This document shows, in pieces, positions 43,551 through 53,719 of a stretch of 64,000 nt of DNA (positions within the stretch are counted from its first letter, which is position 1; the number at the start of each line of letters is the position of its first letter). The stretch comes from Ignavibacteriota bacterium (GTDB lineage Bacteria > Bacteroidota > Ignavibacteria > Ignavibacteriales > Ignavibacteriaceae), in contig CP053446.1 in the NCBI GenBank assembly GCA_013285405.1, forward strand, positions 62,001-126,000. Direction: 5' to 3'. The notes beneath the pieces were generated by a model. The model made no database searches. It was given only the letters and a program-made list of their open reading frames with translations, and was not told where the DNA came from. Both the position numbers and the translations under genes were made by a program.

Positions 43551-44711
43551 TTATCCAACAAACCTGAAGCCATCAATTATTTTTGTAGTTAATGCACGCT
43601 GAATCGGGAAAATTGCAGCAGCGATTCCAATTACTATTGCGGAAGTAACAGCAAGTATTATAGTAATTGGTTCAATCTGAAATACCGGGAACATTCCTTT
43701 TGGAATGAACTGCTCGAATATTGCAACAATAGGAAATGTTAAAAACAATCCTAATCCTCCACCAAGTGCAGAGATAAAAAGAGATTCACCCATAATCAAT
43801 CCTGTAAGATGTTTACCAGAAAAACCAAGCGCTTTAAATACAGCATACTCTCTTGTTCGTTCACGCGCAGACATAATCATAGTGTTTCCAAGAACCAGCA
43901 TTATTATTCCGATGATAACAAAGGACATAATATTCATTGAAGTTATAATAGCACTTGTTGATGAAAGAAATCCTTGCTGGAATGCTCTTTCAGTTTCAGT
44001 TATAGTTTCAGCCGGAGAATTTTTAAACAACGCATCAATCTTTTCAGAAATCATTGCTGATTTAGAAGGGTCATTAATTTTTTCAATATACCAGCCTACA
44101 TCTCCGGCTCTTGTGGGCATTTCTTCTTTCATTCTTTCATTTACGTAATCCCAATGAAAGATCATCTGTGAAGCATCGGTAGTTTTATCTCTTGGTCTGT
44201 ATATTCCACGAACCACAAAATCCCAAGTGCCCGGATAAATATCTCCTTCGAGTGTCATTACATCACCGATTTTCAGATTATACTGTTTAGCAATTGCTTC
44301 ACCGAGTACACAGGCATTTCTTTCCTTCTTAAATGTTTCAAGTTCTTCTTTGCTGATTAAGAATTCCGAATAAACATCAAAAATAGTTTGAGCATCAGCA
44401 GCTATTCTTGCGAAGAACTGGTTCTTATCTATATACACTCCGCCGAACCAGTTTGCAAATGTTACTATCTCTATACCATCAACCTGAGCAATTTTATCTC
44501 TGTATGAATAAGGGAGAGGAAATATAAAAGATACTGCCTGACGGGTTATTAAACGGTTTGCGGAAGCTCCTTCAACTCCTACATACCAGGCTGTTACAAC
44601 TGTTCGCAGAAGTCCGAATGCAATCACTGCAATAGCTATTCCGAGAATAGTAAGTACTGTTCTTAGTTTATGCCTGAGAGGATTTTTTAAAATTAATTTT
44701 AAAATTTTCAT
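43551..44711 (-). CDS. MacB/FtsX-type ABC transporter permease (2)
   Basis: A 386-residue relative of the downstream permease with the same layout: N-terminal helix (LRTVLTILGIAIAVIAFGLL), extracytoplasmic domain, and three helices with YAVFKALGFSGKHLTGLIMGESL as the FtsX-type motif. Two different permeases in one cassette suggest a heterodimer. It follows the ATPase gene by 21 bp. Confidence 0.88.
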   Translation of the reverse strand: MKILKLILKNPLRHKLRTVLTILGIAIAVIAFGLLRTVVTAWYVGVEGASANRLITRQAVSFIFPLPYSYRDKIAQVDGIEIVTFANWFGGVYIDKNQFFARIAADAQTIFDVYSEFLISKEELETFKKERNACVLGEAIAKQYNLKIGDVMTLEGDIYPGTWDFVVRGIYRPRDKTTDASQMIFHWDYVNERMKEEMPTRAGDVGWYIEKINDPSKSAMISEKIDALFKNSPAETITETERAFQQGFLSSTSAIITSMNIMSFVIIGIIMLVLGNTMIMSARERTREYAVFKALGFSGKHLTGLIMGESLFISALGGGLGLFLTFPIVAIFEQFIPKGMFPVFQIEPITIILAVTSAIVIGIAAAIFPIQRALTTKIIDGFRFVG

Positions 44712-44732
44712 AATATCTCCATTTCAAAATTG

Positions 44733-45410
44733 TTAAGCAGGAATTAAATCACCTTTTTCGAGATGACGGATTATCCTTGCTCTGGCTGCAGCATGCGGAT
44801 CATGAGTAACAATCACAATCGTTTTATGAAATTCTTTATTTAATCTTTCCATAAGAGTTAAAATTTCTTCGGCAGAATTTTTATCTAGATCACCAGTCGG
44901 TTCATCAGCAACTATTATAACCGGATCGGTAACGATTGCACGAGCAATTGCAACTCGCTGTTCCTGCCCACCTGAAAGTTGTTTAGGTGAATGATGCATC
45001 CGATCTCCAAGTCCAACAATTCCCAGTGCAGTTTCAACGTGTTGTTTACGTTCCGCTTTTGAAAGATGAGTGAGTAGTAGAGGAAGTTCAACATTCTCGT
45101 ATGCGGAAAGAACCGGTATTAGATTACAGAACTGAAATACGAAACCAATCTTTGCTGATCGCCATTTTGCTAATGCTGATTCACCCAAAGTTGAAATATC
45201 TGTTCCATCTACTATTATGCTTCCATTTGAAGGTTGATCTATACCTGCAATCAAATTAAGTAATGTAGTTTTTCCTGAACCGGAAGGACCCATCAATGCA
45301 AGAAATTCTCCTTGCTCAACATTTATCGAAAGATTGTTAAGAACCGGAACTTCAAAACTATCTCTCCAATATGATTTAGAAACATTTTGAACCTGAATTA
45401 TCGCTGACAT
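44733..45410 (-). CDS. ABC transporter ATP-binding protein (LolD/MacB type)
   Basis: A 225-residue ATPase with Walker [10 protein letters not shown], the Q-loop [17 protein letters not shown], signature [14 protein letters not shown], Walker [14 protein letters not shown] and the H-loop VTHDPHAA. The [17 protein letters not shown] segment is characteristic of the LolD/MacB/FtsE branch. It energises the two FtsX-type permeases encoded next to it. Confidence 0.93.
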   Translation of the reverse strand: MSAIIQVQNVSKSYWRDSFEVPVLNNLSINVEQGEFLALMGPSGSGKTTLLNLIAGIDQPSNGSIIVDGTDISTLGESALAKWRSAKIGFVFQFCNLIPVLSAYENVELPLLLTHLSKAERKQHVETALGIVGLGDRMHHSPKQLSGGQEQRVAIARAIVTDPVIIVADEPTGDLDKNSAEEILTLMERLNKEFHKTIVIVTHDPHAAARARIIRHLEKGDLIPA

Positions 45411-45428
45411 TATTTCTCCAATAATTTT

Positions 45429-46613
45429 TTATTGCACTATCTTTACTTTAGTTCCCGCTTTTATTTCATCAGTAATTTTTCCAATTACAGAATCACCTGC
45501 TTCAAGTCCGGAAATAACCTCAGTATAATTTCCAATACTTCTGCCGGTTTTAATCTCGACTGGTACCGCTGTATCGTTATCAACTTTATAAACTACCGAT
45601 GAACCATTTTCCTGTCTGATAGTAGATGTTTGAACAACTAAATATTTTTCTTCACTTAACATTTTAGCATCAATCGGTTGAGATAAAAATGAAACTTTTG
45701 CACTCATTTCAGGTAAAACTCTGGAGTCGTATTCTTTAAATCCAACTTTAACCATAACAGTAGCTTTTGAACGATCAGCAGTCGGAACGATTTTAAAAAC
45801 ATATCCGGGATAACTTTTTTGTGGGTAAGCATCCAGAACAATTTCACAATCCTGATATGTTTTTATCCGATCAATATTTGATTCAGAAACATCAGCTTCA
45901 ATCATCAGTGAATTCATATCAGCAATAGTAACCACAGCAGCACGTGAAGTAGTACTTGCACCAAACGGAGCCACGATTTCGCCAACTTCAGCGTTTTTTG
46001 TAAGAACAGTTCCATCGAACGGGGCACGGATTATCATATTCTCCAGAGAAACTTCTGCTTCCTGAATTCTGGCTTTAGCAATTTCTATATTTGCCAGCAG
46101 CATATTGTAAGTTGTTTCTGCCTGATCAAGATTTTGTTGTGAAGAAAGTCCTCGTGAGAAAAGTTCTTTTTCACGATTGTAACTATTTTGAACTTCATTC
46201 AATTGCGCTTGATAAAGCTGGAGACCTGACTTTGCTTCGTCGAGTTGAGCTTGAATATCCCTGTCGTCAAGCCTGGCAATTATTTGTCCTTTTTTTACTT
46301 TGTCGCCTTCGACTACTCCCAAATAAACCATAACACCGGTACCTTTTGAACTGACTGAAGCCTGCCGTTGTGCAACAACATAACCGCTGGCAGTTAATAC
46401 TGCACTCGTCTGTGCGGTTGATTGCAGCATCACAGAAGTTAGTTTAACTTCAATTGTTTTTGAGAAAACGATTGGATATAAAATTATAATTGCTGCAATT
46501 ATTGCAAGCGCGACTATAATTGTGACAATGTACTTACCTTTGTTTGATGGCTTATCACTTTTGGTTGAACGATCTATTTTTAAGGAAGACAAATCGGCAG
46601 TCTTCGTTTCCAT
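45429..46613 (-). CDS. Periplasmic adaptor (membrane-fusion) protein, HlyD/MacA type
   Basis: A 394-residue adaptor with an N-terminal membrane anchor (GKYIVTIIVALAIIAAIIILYP), a lipoyl-like half motif (GYVVAQRQASVSSKGTGVMV and APFDGTVLTKNAEVGEIV), a coiled-coil hairpin (QLDEAKSGLQLYQAQLNEVQ and onward) and a beta-barrel. It would link the permeases to an outer membrane channel; no TolC gene is in the window. I start it at the ATG at 46613 just before METKTADL; the 30 extra codons of the longer frame look non-coding. First gene of the four-gene export operon. Confidence 0.88.
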   Translation of the reverse strand: METKTADLSSLKIDRSTKSDKPSNKGKYIVTIIVALAIIAAIIILYPIVFSKTIEVKLTSVMLQSTAQTSAVLTASGYVVAQRQASVSSKGTGVMVYLGVVEGDKVKKGQIIARLDDRDIQAQLDEAKSGLQLYQAQLNEVQNSYNREKELFSRGLSSQQNLDQAETTYNMLLANIEIAKARIQEAEVSLENMIIRAPFDGTVLTKNAEVGEIVAPFGASTTSRAAVVTIADMNSLMIEADVSESNIDRIKTYQDCEIVLDAYPQKSYPGYVFKIVPTADRSKATVMVKVGFKEYDSRVLPEMSAKVSFLSQPIDAKMLSEEKYLVVQTSTIRQENGSSVVYKVDNDTAVPVEIKTGRSIGNYTEVISGLEAGDSVIGKITDEIKAGTKVKIVQ

Positions 46614-46817
46614 TTTCTTACCAATTTTTTTTGTTAAATGACATTCAGGTAGCAGCAGATAAAAATTTCTTTGGAAATATATCGATTTGCAGTTCCTCAG
46701 CAAATAAAGATTGTATTATTTTTAAATTGTTGTGATGAACGGTAATATTAAAGTTTGAATTAGAAGATTAGAAATGTATTAAGATATTTCAATGTCTGAT
46801 TCATCAACAAATAAAAA

Positions 46818-48116
46818 TTATGAAAATTCATTTCGCTTATTTCTTTCGGTAGTATCTATCCATCCTGCCAGAACAACATCACCAGTTACATTCACAACTG
46901 TTCGGGACATATCAAGAATTCTATCAACACCAAGAATAATTCCTATTCCTTCTGCAGGAATACCAACTGTAATCAATACCATAATTACTAATGGAAGTGA
47001 ACCACCGGGAACACCAGCAGTTCCGATTCCGGCTAAGATAGATAAAAACACAACAAGAAGCTGTTGAACAAGTGTTAGTTCAATTCCATAGAATTGTGCA
47101 AGAAACAAGACTGTCATTCCTTCATAAAGTGCAGTGCCGTTTTGATTTGCTGTGGAGCCAACTGTTAAAACAAAATTTGCGATGTCTTTATCGATCTTCA
47201 GATTATCAATTGAGTTTCTGATTGTTGTTGGTAATGTTGCATTAGATGAACTTGTTGAAAATGCTGTTATCATCACTTCGGAAATTTGTTTGAAGAATTC
47301 GACAGGATTTTTCTTAAGTGCATATTTGATTATCACACCATAAGTAACTAAGAAATGGATTGCAAGAGCAGCAAGAACCGCTAAAACATATAAAGAGAGG
47401 ATTGATACAATTTTAAATCCAAGCTGAGAAGTTGTAGAAAAAATTAATCCGGCAACACCGATTGGTGCTAACTTCATCGCGTAACCAATTATTTTCATAA
47501 GTACATCATAAATTCCTTGCAACGTGAAAGTCAATCCCTGGATTTTTTCTTGTGGACTCATCGCCATAGCAATTCCAAATATCAATGAAAAAAACATAAG
47601 CGCCAGCAAACCACCTCCGCGGTAATTTGGGTCGAATGCATATACAATATCGACAAAAGGATTTCGAGGGATCAGATCTAAAATAATTTGCACAAAACTT
47701 TTTGACTCCTCTGCAGTTTTAATAATAGAGGATACGGATTGATTTGAAGTTAGTGAATTCATTAACTCTGTTCTGCTTTCAGGCGAAATGCCCGTACCTG
47801 GCTGAACCAGATTTACAATTACTAATCCGATAATTACAGAGACTGCTGTAATAACAATCGTGAACATAAGAGTTTTTAATCCTACAACACCGATTTTATG
47901 TATATCTCTGAAATCTGCCAAACCAAGAACAATAGCAGTAAATATCAAAGGGATGACTATCATAAAAATCATCCTGATAAAAATTTGCCCAATCGGGTAC
48001 GAAATATTTTCTACAATCCATTTTAACAAGTCTTTATCAGTGACAAAAAGATTGCAGCCCAATCCGAGGATTAATCCAATAAGAAGCCCAAGCAGTATTT
48101 TAGAATGAAGTTTCAT
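46818..48116 (-). CDS. Dicarboxylate/amino acid:cation symporter (DAACS family)
   Basis: A 432-residue inner membrane transporter of the GltP/DctA family. The C-terminal substrate and cation region is well preserved: AFSTSSSNATLPTTI (serine-rich hairpin), VGSTANQNGTALYEG (corresponding to the NMDGT region), GTAGVPGGSL and LGVDRILDMSRTVVNVTGD. It takes up glutamate, aspartate or C4-dicarboxylates with Na+ or H+. It is divergent from the MFS gene, with a 129-bp shared upstream region. Confidence 0.92.
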   Translation of the reverse strand: MKLHSKILLGLLIGLILGLGCNLFVTDKDLLKWIVENISYPIGQIFIRMIFMIVIPLIFTAIVLGLADFRDIHKIGVVGLKTLMFTIVITAVSVIIGLVIVNLVQPGTGISPESRTELMNSLTSNQSVSSIIKTAEESKSFVQIILDLIPRNPFVDIVYAFDPNYRGGGLLALMFFSLIFGIAMAMSPQEKIQGLTFTLQGIYDVLMKIIGYAMKLAPIGVAGLIFSTTSQLGFKIVSILSLYVLAVLAALAIHFLVTYGVIIKYALKKNPVEFFKQISEVMITAFSTSSSNATLPTTIRNSIDNLKIDKDIANFVLTVGSTANQNGTALYEGMTVLFLAQFYGIELTLVQQLLVVFLSILAGIGTAGVPGGSLPLVIMVLITVGIPAEGIGIILGVDRILDMSRTVVNVTGDVVLAGWIDTTERNKRNEFS

Positions 48117-48245
48117 TTCTGACTTAAATAATGTGATGATTTAATGAAAATTATTAGATAAATTTGCCTCCAATTTAATATATTTTCGTTTTATTTATCC
48201 TCATTAAAACTTTAATAAAATATTTTTTTCTGGCAATATCACTCG

Positions 48246-49481
48246 ATGATAAATAATCAATCAATCTTTTCAAAAAATCTGTTTAACACAACAGTTCTGG
48301 TTTCTGCACTCGGCTACTTTGTTGATATTTATGATTTGATCTTATTCGGTATTGTAAGAATACCTAGTTTAGTAGATCTGGGAATTAAAGGCGATGGTTT
48401 AATAACGACAGGTGTTTTACTCCTGAATATGCAAATGGGTGGAATGCTTATTGGCGGTATTATCTGGGGAATACTTGGAGATAAAAAAGGAAGAATATCC
48501 GTTTTATTTGGTTCAATATTCCTTTACTCAATTGCAAATTTTCTGAATGCTTTTGTCAGTTCAACTGAAATGTACGCAGTTTTAAGATTTTTCGCCGGCG
48601 TTGGATTAGCTGGTGAACTTGGTGCTGCTATAACACTTGTAAGCGAAGTTATGCCAAAAGAAACAAGAGGCTATGGAACGGCAATAGTTGCTTCGATTGG
48701 TGTAAGTGGTGCAATCGCAGCAGCAGTTGTAGGTGAATTATTCAACTGGAAAACTGCTTATATAATCGGTGGTGTACTTGGTTTTCTTTTATTAATTATG
48801 CGAATCAAAATGTTTGAATCCGGTCTTTATAAAAATCTTAAGGAAATTAATGTTGGTAAAGGAAAATTCTTCTCTCTCTTTACATCTAAAGACAGATTTT
48901 TCAGATATATGAATTGTATTTTAATAGGTATGCCTATATGGTTTGTTGTAGGAGTATTAATTACTTTTTCACCTGAGTTTGGTAAAGTTCTGGGCGTAAG
49001 TGAAACAGTCACAGCAGGAAAATCAATTCTGTTTACTTACTTAGGTCTTATTTTTGGAGATTTGGTAAGCGGTTTTCTTAGCCAGTATCTAAAAAGCCGG
49101 AAAAAAGTATTTCTTATTTTTTTAACCATGACGGCTATCTTTATTCTGATTTATTTATTTGTTTATGGACTATCACTATTTCAATTTTATTTCCTTTGTA
49201 CGTTGCTTGGCATATCAATTGGCTACTGGGCTGTTTTTGTAACCACAGCATCCGAAATTTTTGGAACGAATTTACGTTCAACTGTTACTACAACCGTTCC
49301 GAACTTTATCAGAGGAACTGTTGTGCCCATCACGCTTTCATTTGAACTCTTAAGAGAATATACAGGGATGATTTATGCAGCCCTTATAGTAGGTTTATTT
49401 TGTTTAGTAATAGCTTACTATGCATTAAATAAACTTGAAGAAACTTTTGGTAAAGATTTAAATTATCTGGAAAAAATATAG
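48246..49481 (+). CDS. MFS transporter
   Basis: A 411-residue major facilitator with 12 predicted helices. The cytoplasmic loop after helix 2 reads GDKKGRISVLFG, the family A-motif, and helix 4 has RFFAGVGLAGELGAAITLVSEVMPKETRG, the sugar/organic-anion porter type. The second half repeats the pattern (FGTNLRSTVTTTVPNFIRG). Substrate unclear; metabolite:H+ symport is the usual function of this branch. Followed by DedA after 12 bp, probably in one transcript. Confidence 0.85.
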   Translation: MINNQSIFSKNLFNTTVLVSALGYFVDIYDLILFGIVRIPSLVDLGIKGDGLITTGVLLLNMQMGGMLIGGIIWGILGDKKGRISVLFGSIFLYSIANFLNAFVSSTEMYAVLRFFAGVGLAGELGAAITLVSEVMPKETRGYGTAIVASIGVSGAIAAAVVGELFNWKTAYIIGGVLGFLLLIMRIKMFESGLYKNLKEINVGKGKFFSLFTSKDRFFRYMNCILIGMPIWFVVGVLITFSPEFGKVLGVSETVTAGKSILFTYLGLIFGDLVSGFLSQYLKSRKKVFLIFLTMTAIFILIYLFVYGLSLFQFYFLCTLLGISIGYWAVFVTTASEIFGTNLRSTVTTTVPNFIRGTVVPITLSFELLREYTGMIYAALIVGLFCLVIAYYALNKLEETFGKDLNYLEKI

Positions 49482-49493
49482 AAAGAAGAATTA

Positions 49494-50174
49494 TTGGATT
49501 TCATTAATCATTTATTCGAACTGTTCCTTAAATTAGTCGATCTGTTCCTTAATCTTGACGCTCATCTTCACGAACTGATTATTTACTACGGTATCTATAC
49601 TTATATAATTCTATTTATCATAATATTTGCTGAAACCGGTTTTGTGTTTACACCTTTCCTGCCTGGTGATTCATTATTATTCGCGGCAGGAACTTTCGCA
49701 GCCACTGGTGCATTTGATATTCGCTTGTTAATTATTCTGTTAACTATTGCGGCTATTTTGGGTGATACAGTTAATTATTGGATCGGGAACCGTATAGGAC
49801 CAAAGATATTTCAAAAGGAATCAAGATTTATCAAAAAAGAATATCTCCAAAAAACACATAACTTTTATGAAAAGCATGGAGGCAAAACAATAATCATCGC
49901 ACGTTTTATTCCAATCATCAGAACATTTGCACCTTTTGTTGCTGGAATCGGGACAATGACTTATTCAAAATTTATTCTTTACAATATTGTTGGTGGTGCG
50001 GTTTGGGTATTATTGTTTGTTTTGGGTGGTTATTTTTTTGGTAATATTCCTTTGGTGAAAGATAATTTTTCTATCACAATAATAGCCATCATTTTTATCT
50101 CAATACTTCCGGGAATAATAGAATATGTCAGGCATCGAAAGAGAAAATTGTTGACTGAGAGTTCTGAGAAATAA
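49494..50174 (+). CDS. DedA-family membrane protein
   Basis: A 226-residue DedA (SNARE-associated) protein with the motifs [63 protein letters not shown] and the final membrane helices. DedA proteins act in lipid recycling (undecaprenyl phosphate or phospholipid translocation) and membrane homeostasis. The start is a TTG at 49494 after an AGAAAGAAG stretch. It closes a two-gene unit with the MFS transporter. Confidence 0.9.
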   Translation: MDFINHLFELFLKLVDLFLNLDAHLHELIIYYGIYTYIILFIIIFAETGFVFTPFLPGDSLLFAAGTFAATGAFDIRLLIILLTIAAILGDTVNYWIGNRIGPKIFQKESRFIKKEYLQKTHNFYEKHGGKTIIIARFIPIIRTFAPFVAGIGTMTYSKFILYNIVGGAVWVLLFVLGGYFFGNIPLVKDNFSITIIAIIFISILPGIIEYVRHRKRKLLTESSEK

Positions 50175-50700
50175 ATCAGAAAAAATTCTTCTGTTTTTAA
50201 AATTATTCCAGTATTTGTAATTTCATTATTTATCATTCACGGCAAGCTTTGTGAAACTTAATTAATTTTTGCTGATATGGAATAAAAGAGACTATTTTCT
50301 CAATTGTCAGGTTGATATTTTCTGATAAGAGTTTCCTTAAATAGTGCAAACCTGATTTCGACATTGGTGAAGCTAAATTTTAATACCAAAAAAATCCCAA
50401 ATTCGCTCTTGACAATACTTTTTCGAATCCATAGGTTTGGAATGATTTAATGACATCTTTAATTTTACAATCATATTATTAACAGTTTTTTATTCCACAA
50501 AAATTCCCTGGTAATATCAATCAGTTAAATTTGGGTGGAACTTTCTTGCTATAATAAATGTATAACTTTTAGAATTTTCTGAACTGTTCTGCAACATACG
50601 TCATCAGTTGTAAAAAAATGTTGAAAAACGGAAGTTGTTCTAAAAGATTTCAAGAAACTAAATAACTTAAACTATAAATCTAATCAAAGGAGAAAAAGCC
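50175..50700. other. Intergenic region upstream of the TonB operon
   Basis: These 526 bp contain no plausible gene on either strand. A weak hairpin with a T-run (CAGAA...TTCTG, about 50179-50199) follows the DedA stop and may end that transcript. An AAAGGAG site at the right end serves the ExbB start. A promoter for the TonB operon must lie here but I could not identify one with confidence. Confidence 0.5.
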
Positions 50701-51507
50701 TTGAAATCTAAAAATGGTCTTAAAGGTGTATTCACAGGATTTGCAGGTATAGTAATACCTGTATTAATCGTAGTAGCTTTTATTATTTATTATTACGTTA
50801 TGGGAAATCCTGAAAACTTCCAGGGAAATAATGTTAATAATCTTCCAAAACCAGGTAACTATCTTGGGATTATTTTTAAAGGTGGGATAATTGTTCCGAT
50901 ACTAATGGGAATTTTAATGATGGTTATTACCTTTTCAATTGAAAGATGGATAACTATTACAAAAGCAAAAGGAAAAGGAAGTATTTCAGCTTTTGTGATT
51001 CGCGTTTATCAAAAATTATCTCCAAAAGAAATTGACTCTGCAATACAGGAATGTGACAGGCAAAGAGGTTCGGTTGCAAATGTAATTAAGGCAGGTTTAT
51101 TAAAATATCAGCAGGTATTCGGTGTAAAGGAAATGAATAAGGATCAAAAAATTGTTACCATTAAACAAGAAATTGAGGAAGCAACATCACTTGAGATGCC
51201 AATTCTGGAACAAAACCTCGTAATTCTTGCGACTATCGCACCTCTTGCAACCCTTATGGGATTGCTCGGAACAGTGCTTGGAATGATCAGGGCTTTTGCT
51301 GCGCTTGCAACTGCTGGTGCACCTGACGCAATTGCACTTGCAACCGGTATTTCGGAAGCACTTATTAATACTGCCTTTGGTATCGGTTCTTCTGCTTTAG
51401 CAATTATTTTTTACAATTATTTTACAACCAAGATCGACAAAATGACTTATGCTATTGATGAAGCTGGTGTTGCTATAGTACAGAACTTTTCGTCGCACCA
51501 TAGTTAA
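50701..51507 (+). CDS. exbB: ExbB/TolQ/MotA-family proton channel protein
   Basis: A 268-residue membrane protein with the MotA/TolQ/ExbB domain: helices at about 17-35 and 60-82 (GIIVPILMGILMMVITFSIERW) and the conserved helix LVILATIAPLATLMGLLGTVLGMIRAF, then ATGISEALINTAFGI. It forms the proton channel of the TonB motor in the inner membrane. The start is TTG with AAAGGAG upstream. First of a tight run with two exbD genes and tonB. Confidence 0.92.
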   Translation: MKSKNGLKGVFTGFAGIVIPVLIVVAFIIYYYVMGNPENFQGNNVNNLPKPGNYLGIIFKGGIIVPILMGILMMVITFSIERWITITKAKGKGSISAFVIRVYQKLSPKEIDSAIQECDRQRGSVANVIKAGLLKYQQVFGVKEMNKDQKIVTIKQEIEEATSLEMPILEQNLVILATIAPLATLMGLLGTVLGMIRAFAALATAGAPDAIALATGISEALINTAFGIGSSALAIIFYNYFTTKIDKMTYAIDEAGVAIVQNFSSHHS

Positions 51508-51540
51508 AAAATTTATTAATTATTCAACCGGTTTGTAATT

Positions 51541-52161
51541 ATGCCAAAAGTAAAAGTACCTCGTAAAAGTACATTGATCGATATGACTGCAATGTGTGAT
51601 GTTGCATTCTTGTTGTTGACATTCTTCATGTTGACTACTCAATTTAAAGCAGATGAATCTGTTATAGTTGATACTCCATCATCAATATCAGAAATTAAAC
51701 TACCCGATACTGACATTCTCAACATAACCGTTTCCAACGATGGACGTGTTTTTTTCCATATTGATAATAAAAACGATACTCGTGTACGTCTGCTTCAAAG
51801 AATAAGCGAAAAATATCCGGAATTAGAATTTACTCCTGAAGAAATCAAAGCATTTGAACTCACAGGAAATGTTGGTGTTCCCCTTTCACAGTTAAAGGGA
51901 TATTTAGATTTAGAAGATGTTGAAAGAAAAGCTTATAATCAGCCAGGAATACCTGTTGATTCTACAAATAACGAACTCGGTATGTGGATTATGCAAGGCA
52001 GACTTACTAATCCAAATGTTCGTATTACAATTAAAGGTGATCAAGCTTGTCCGTGGCCAGTTATGAAAAAAGTAATGGATACACTTCAGGATAAAAACGT
52101 AAATAAGTTTAACCTTATTACCGATCTCGAAACTGATCCTAACAAATTGAAAGGGATTTAA
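51541..52161 (+). CDS. exbD: ExbD/TolR-family protein (1)
   Basis: A 206-residue single-span protein with the ExbD start IDMTAMCDVAFLLLTFFMLT, containing the conserved Asp in the membrane helix, followed by a periplasmic domain. It is longer than typical ExbD (about 140) because of an insertion of roughly 70 residues in the periplasmic part (RISEKYPELEFTPEEIKAF and onward). It works with ExbB as part of the TonB motor. Confidence 0.9.
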   Translation: MPKVKVPRKSTLIDMTAMCDVAFLLLTFFMLTTQFKADESVIVDTPSSISEIKLPDTDILNITVSNDGRVFFHIDNKNDTRVRLLQRISEKYPELEFTPEEIKAFELTGNVGVPLSQLKGYLDLEDVERKAYNQPGIPVDSTNNELGMWIMQGRLTNPNVRITIKGDQACPWPVMKKVMDTLQDKNVNKFNLITDLETDPNKLKGI

Positions 52162-52164
52162 GTA

Positions 52165-52698
52165 ATGGCTGAATTAGAACAAAAACAAGGTGGTAAGAAG
52201 GGTAAGAAAAAGGGTCGCAAAAAAATGTCCACAAGAATTGACCTAACTCCAATGGTTGATCTTGGATTTCTGCTTGTAACATTTTTTATGTTAACGACCA
52301 CTTTCAGTAAACCCCAAACGATGGAAATTAATCTACCTGTAAAACCAAAGGGAGAAGTAAAAGAAGAGGAACAAAATGCACTGAAAGCATCAAAAGCTTT
52401 TAATATTATAATTGATGGTGAAAACAGACTTTTTTGGTATCGCGGATTGCCACAAGAAGCTGTTGAACCATTGGTTGAAACAAATTACACTGCGGATGGT
52501 ATAAGGAAAGTACTATTGGAACGAAATAGTTCAATCCCGGATATGGTTGTTCTAATAAAGCCAACAAATGAAGCAAATTATAAAAACGTTGTTGATATCC
52601 TGGATGAAATGAATATTTCCAATATAAAGCGATATGCATTAGTTGATATTACACCAGATGATCTTAAAGCACTTCAAAATTATAAAGAAGGTAAGTAA
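52165..52698 (+). CDS. exbD: ExbD/TolR-family protein (2)
   Basis: A 177-residue second ExbD. A basic N-terminus (KQGGKKGKKKGRKK) precedes the membrane helix with RIDLTPMVDLGFLLVTFFML, including the conserved Asp. The periplasmic part ends NISNIKRYALVDITPDD. Two different exbD genes in one operon are usual in Bacteroidota and suggest a heteromeric stator. Three bases separate it from the first exbD and two from tonB. Confidence 0.9.
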   Translation: MAELEQKQGGKKGKKKGRKKMSTRIDLTPMVDLGFLLVTFFMLTTTFSKPQTMEINLPVKPKGEVKEEEQNALKASKAFNIIIDGENRLFWYRGLPQEAVEPLVETNYTADGIRKVLLERNSSIPDMVVLIKPTNEANYKNVVDILDEMNISNIKRYALVDITPDDLKALQNYKEGK

Positions 52699-52700
52699 TT

Positions 52701-53486
52701 ATGACAGAAGAAAAGAAAAATCAAACTGACATTGAAGAGCTTATCTTTGCTAAAAAGAACAAGGAATATGGAGCTTATAAGTTAAGAAAAGCTTATAAGA
52801 CATACCTTGCACTTGCAATGTGGATAGCAATTTTTGTTGTTCTAATGGTTACTACAGGTCCAGCTGTTTACAGAATGATAAACCCGGAAACAGTAGAAGT
52901 TACTAAAAAGAGAGTAGTACAAATAACTCAGTTGGAACAGCCACCATCAATTGGTGAGCAGAAAGAAATAGAGCAGGTTGAAGCTCCGCCGCCTTTAAAG
53001 TCCACTATCAAATTTACTCCACCTGTTGTAAAACCTGATGAACAAGTTAAAGATGAATATATTCCTACTGTTGATGAATTGAAAGAAGTTGATCCGGGAA
53101 CTGAAACACAGGAAGGTAATCCTGAAGGCGTTGATTACAGTTTAATAGAAGTTGAAGAAAAAGTAGTCGAAAAAGAAGAAGCACCAACCTATTTCGTAGC
53201 AGTTGAAGAAATGCCTGAACCAATTGGCGGTATCAAAGCCATTCAGGAAAGAATTTCGTATCCTGAAATTGCTAAGAGAGCCGGTGTTGAAGGAAAGGTT
53301 TACATCCTCGCATTTGTGAATGAAAACGGAGACGTTACCAAAGCGCAGATTCTCAAAGGAATCGGCGCAGGCTGCGATGAAGCTGCACGTGATGCCGTCT
53401 TACAAACCAAATTTAAACCTGGTAAGCAGAGAGGAGTGCCTGTAAAAGTTCAGGTCTCCATACCGATTGTATTCAAGCTTCAGTAA
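52701..53486 (+). CDS. tonB: TonB energy transducer
   Basis: A 261-residue TonB. The cytoplasmic start NKEYGAYKLRKAYKTYLALAM leads into one membrane helix (WIAIFVVLMVTTGPAV), then a Glu/Pro-rich spacer (EQPPSIGEQKE, EAPPPLK) and a C-terminal TonB domain (ISYPEIAKRAGVEGKVYILAFVNENGD, AVLQTKFKPGKQRGVPV). It couples the ExbBD proton channel to TonB-dependent receptors such as the two encoded in this window. Confidence 0.93.
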   Translation: MTEEKKNQTDIEELIFAKKNKEYGAYKLRKAYKTYLALAMWIAIFVVLMVTTGPAVYRMINPETVEVTKKRVVQITQLEQPPSIGEQKEIEQVEAPPPLKSTIKFTPPVVKPDEQVKDEYIPTVDELKEVDPGTETQEGNPEGVDYSLIEVEEKVVEKEEAPTYFVAVEEMPEPIGGIKAIQERISYPEIAKRAGVEGKVYILAFVNENGDVTKAQILKGIGAGCDEAARDAVLQTKFKPGKQRGVPVKVQVSIPIVFKLQ

Positions 53487-53524
53487 TTTGATATTCGACC
53501 AAAGGAAGTTATGCTTTGTCCATA

Positions 53525-53719
53525 ATGAGCATCTTCAATCTTGCCATGTCTCTCATCTATATTGGAGCAGGTATGTTTCTTATTTTAGGTAAAAATATTT
53601 TCAGTTTTACAGATTTTCAGAAAATTGGTTTAGGAGTAATACTAATCGCTTACGGAACTTTCAGAACCTATAGTTCGATAAAAAAATTATTGGGGAAAGA
53701 GGAAGAGAATGAAAGTTAA
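53525..53719 (+). CDS. Small membrane protein of unknown function
   Basis: A 64-residue protein with two predicted membrane helices (FNLAMSLIYIGAGMFLIL and FQKIGLGVILIAYGTFRTY) and a charged C-terminus. Start at the ATG at 53525; a TTG at 53516 is also in frame. Its 3' end overlaps the next gene by 11 bp, so it is likely a real member of the TonB operon. Confidence 0.65.
   Translation: MSIFNLAMSLIYIGAGMFLILGKNIFSFTDFQKIGLGVILIAYGTFRTYSSIKKLLGKEEENES

Noticed and set aside
46614..46703. 30-residue N-terminal extension of the membrane-fusion protein
   Set aside because: The sequence looks non-coding and would place an unlikely peptide before the membrane anchor.
50405..50440. Possible tRNA T-arm (TTCGAATCC)
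   Set aside because: No matching stem or anticodon arm can be built around it.
53507..53521. Mini-frame starting ATGCTTTGTCCA before the small membrane protein gene
   Set aside because: It stops after four codons and has no supporting evidence as a leader.
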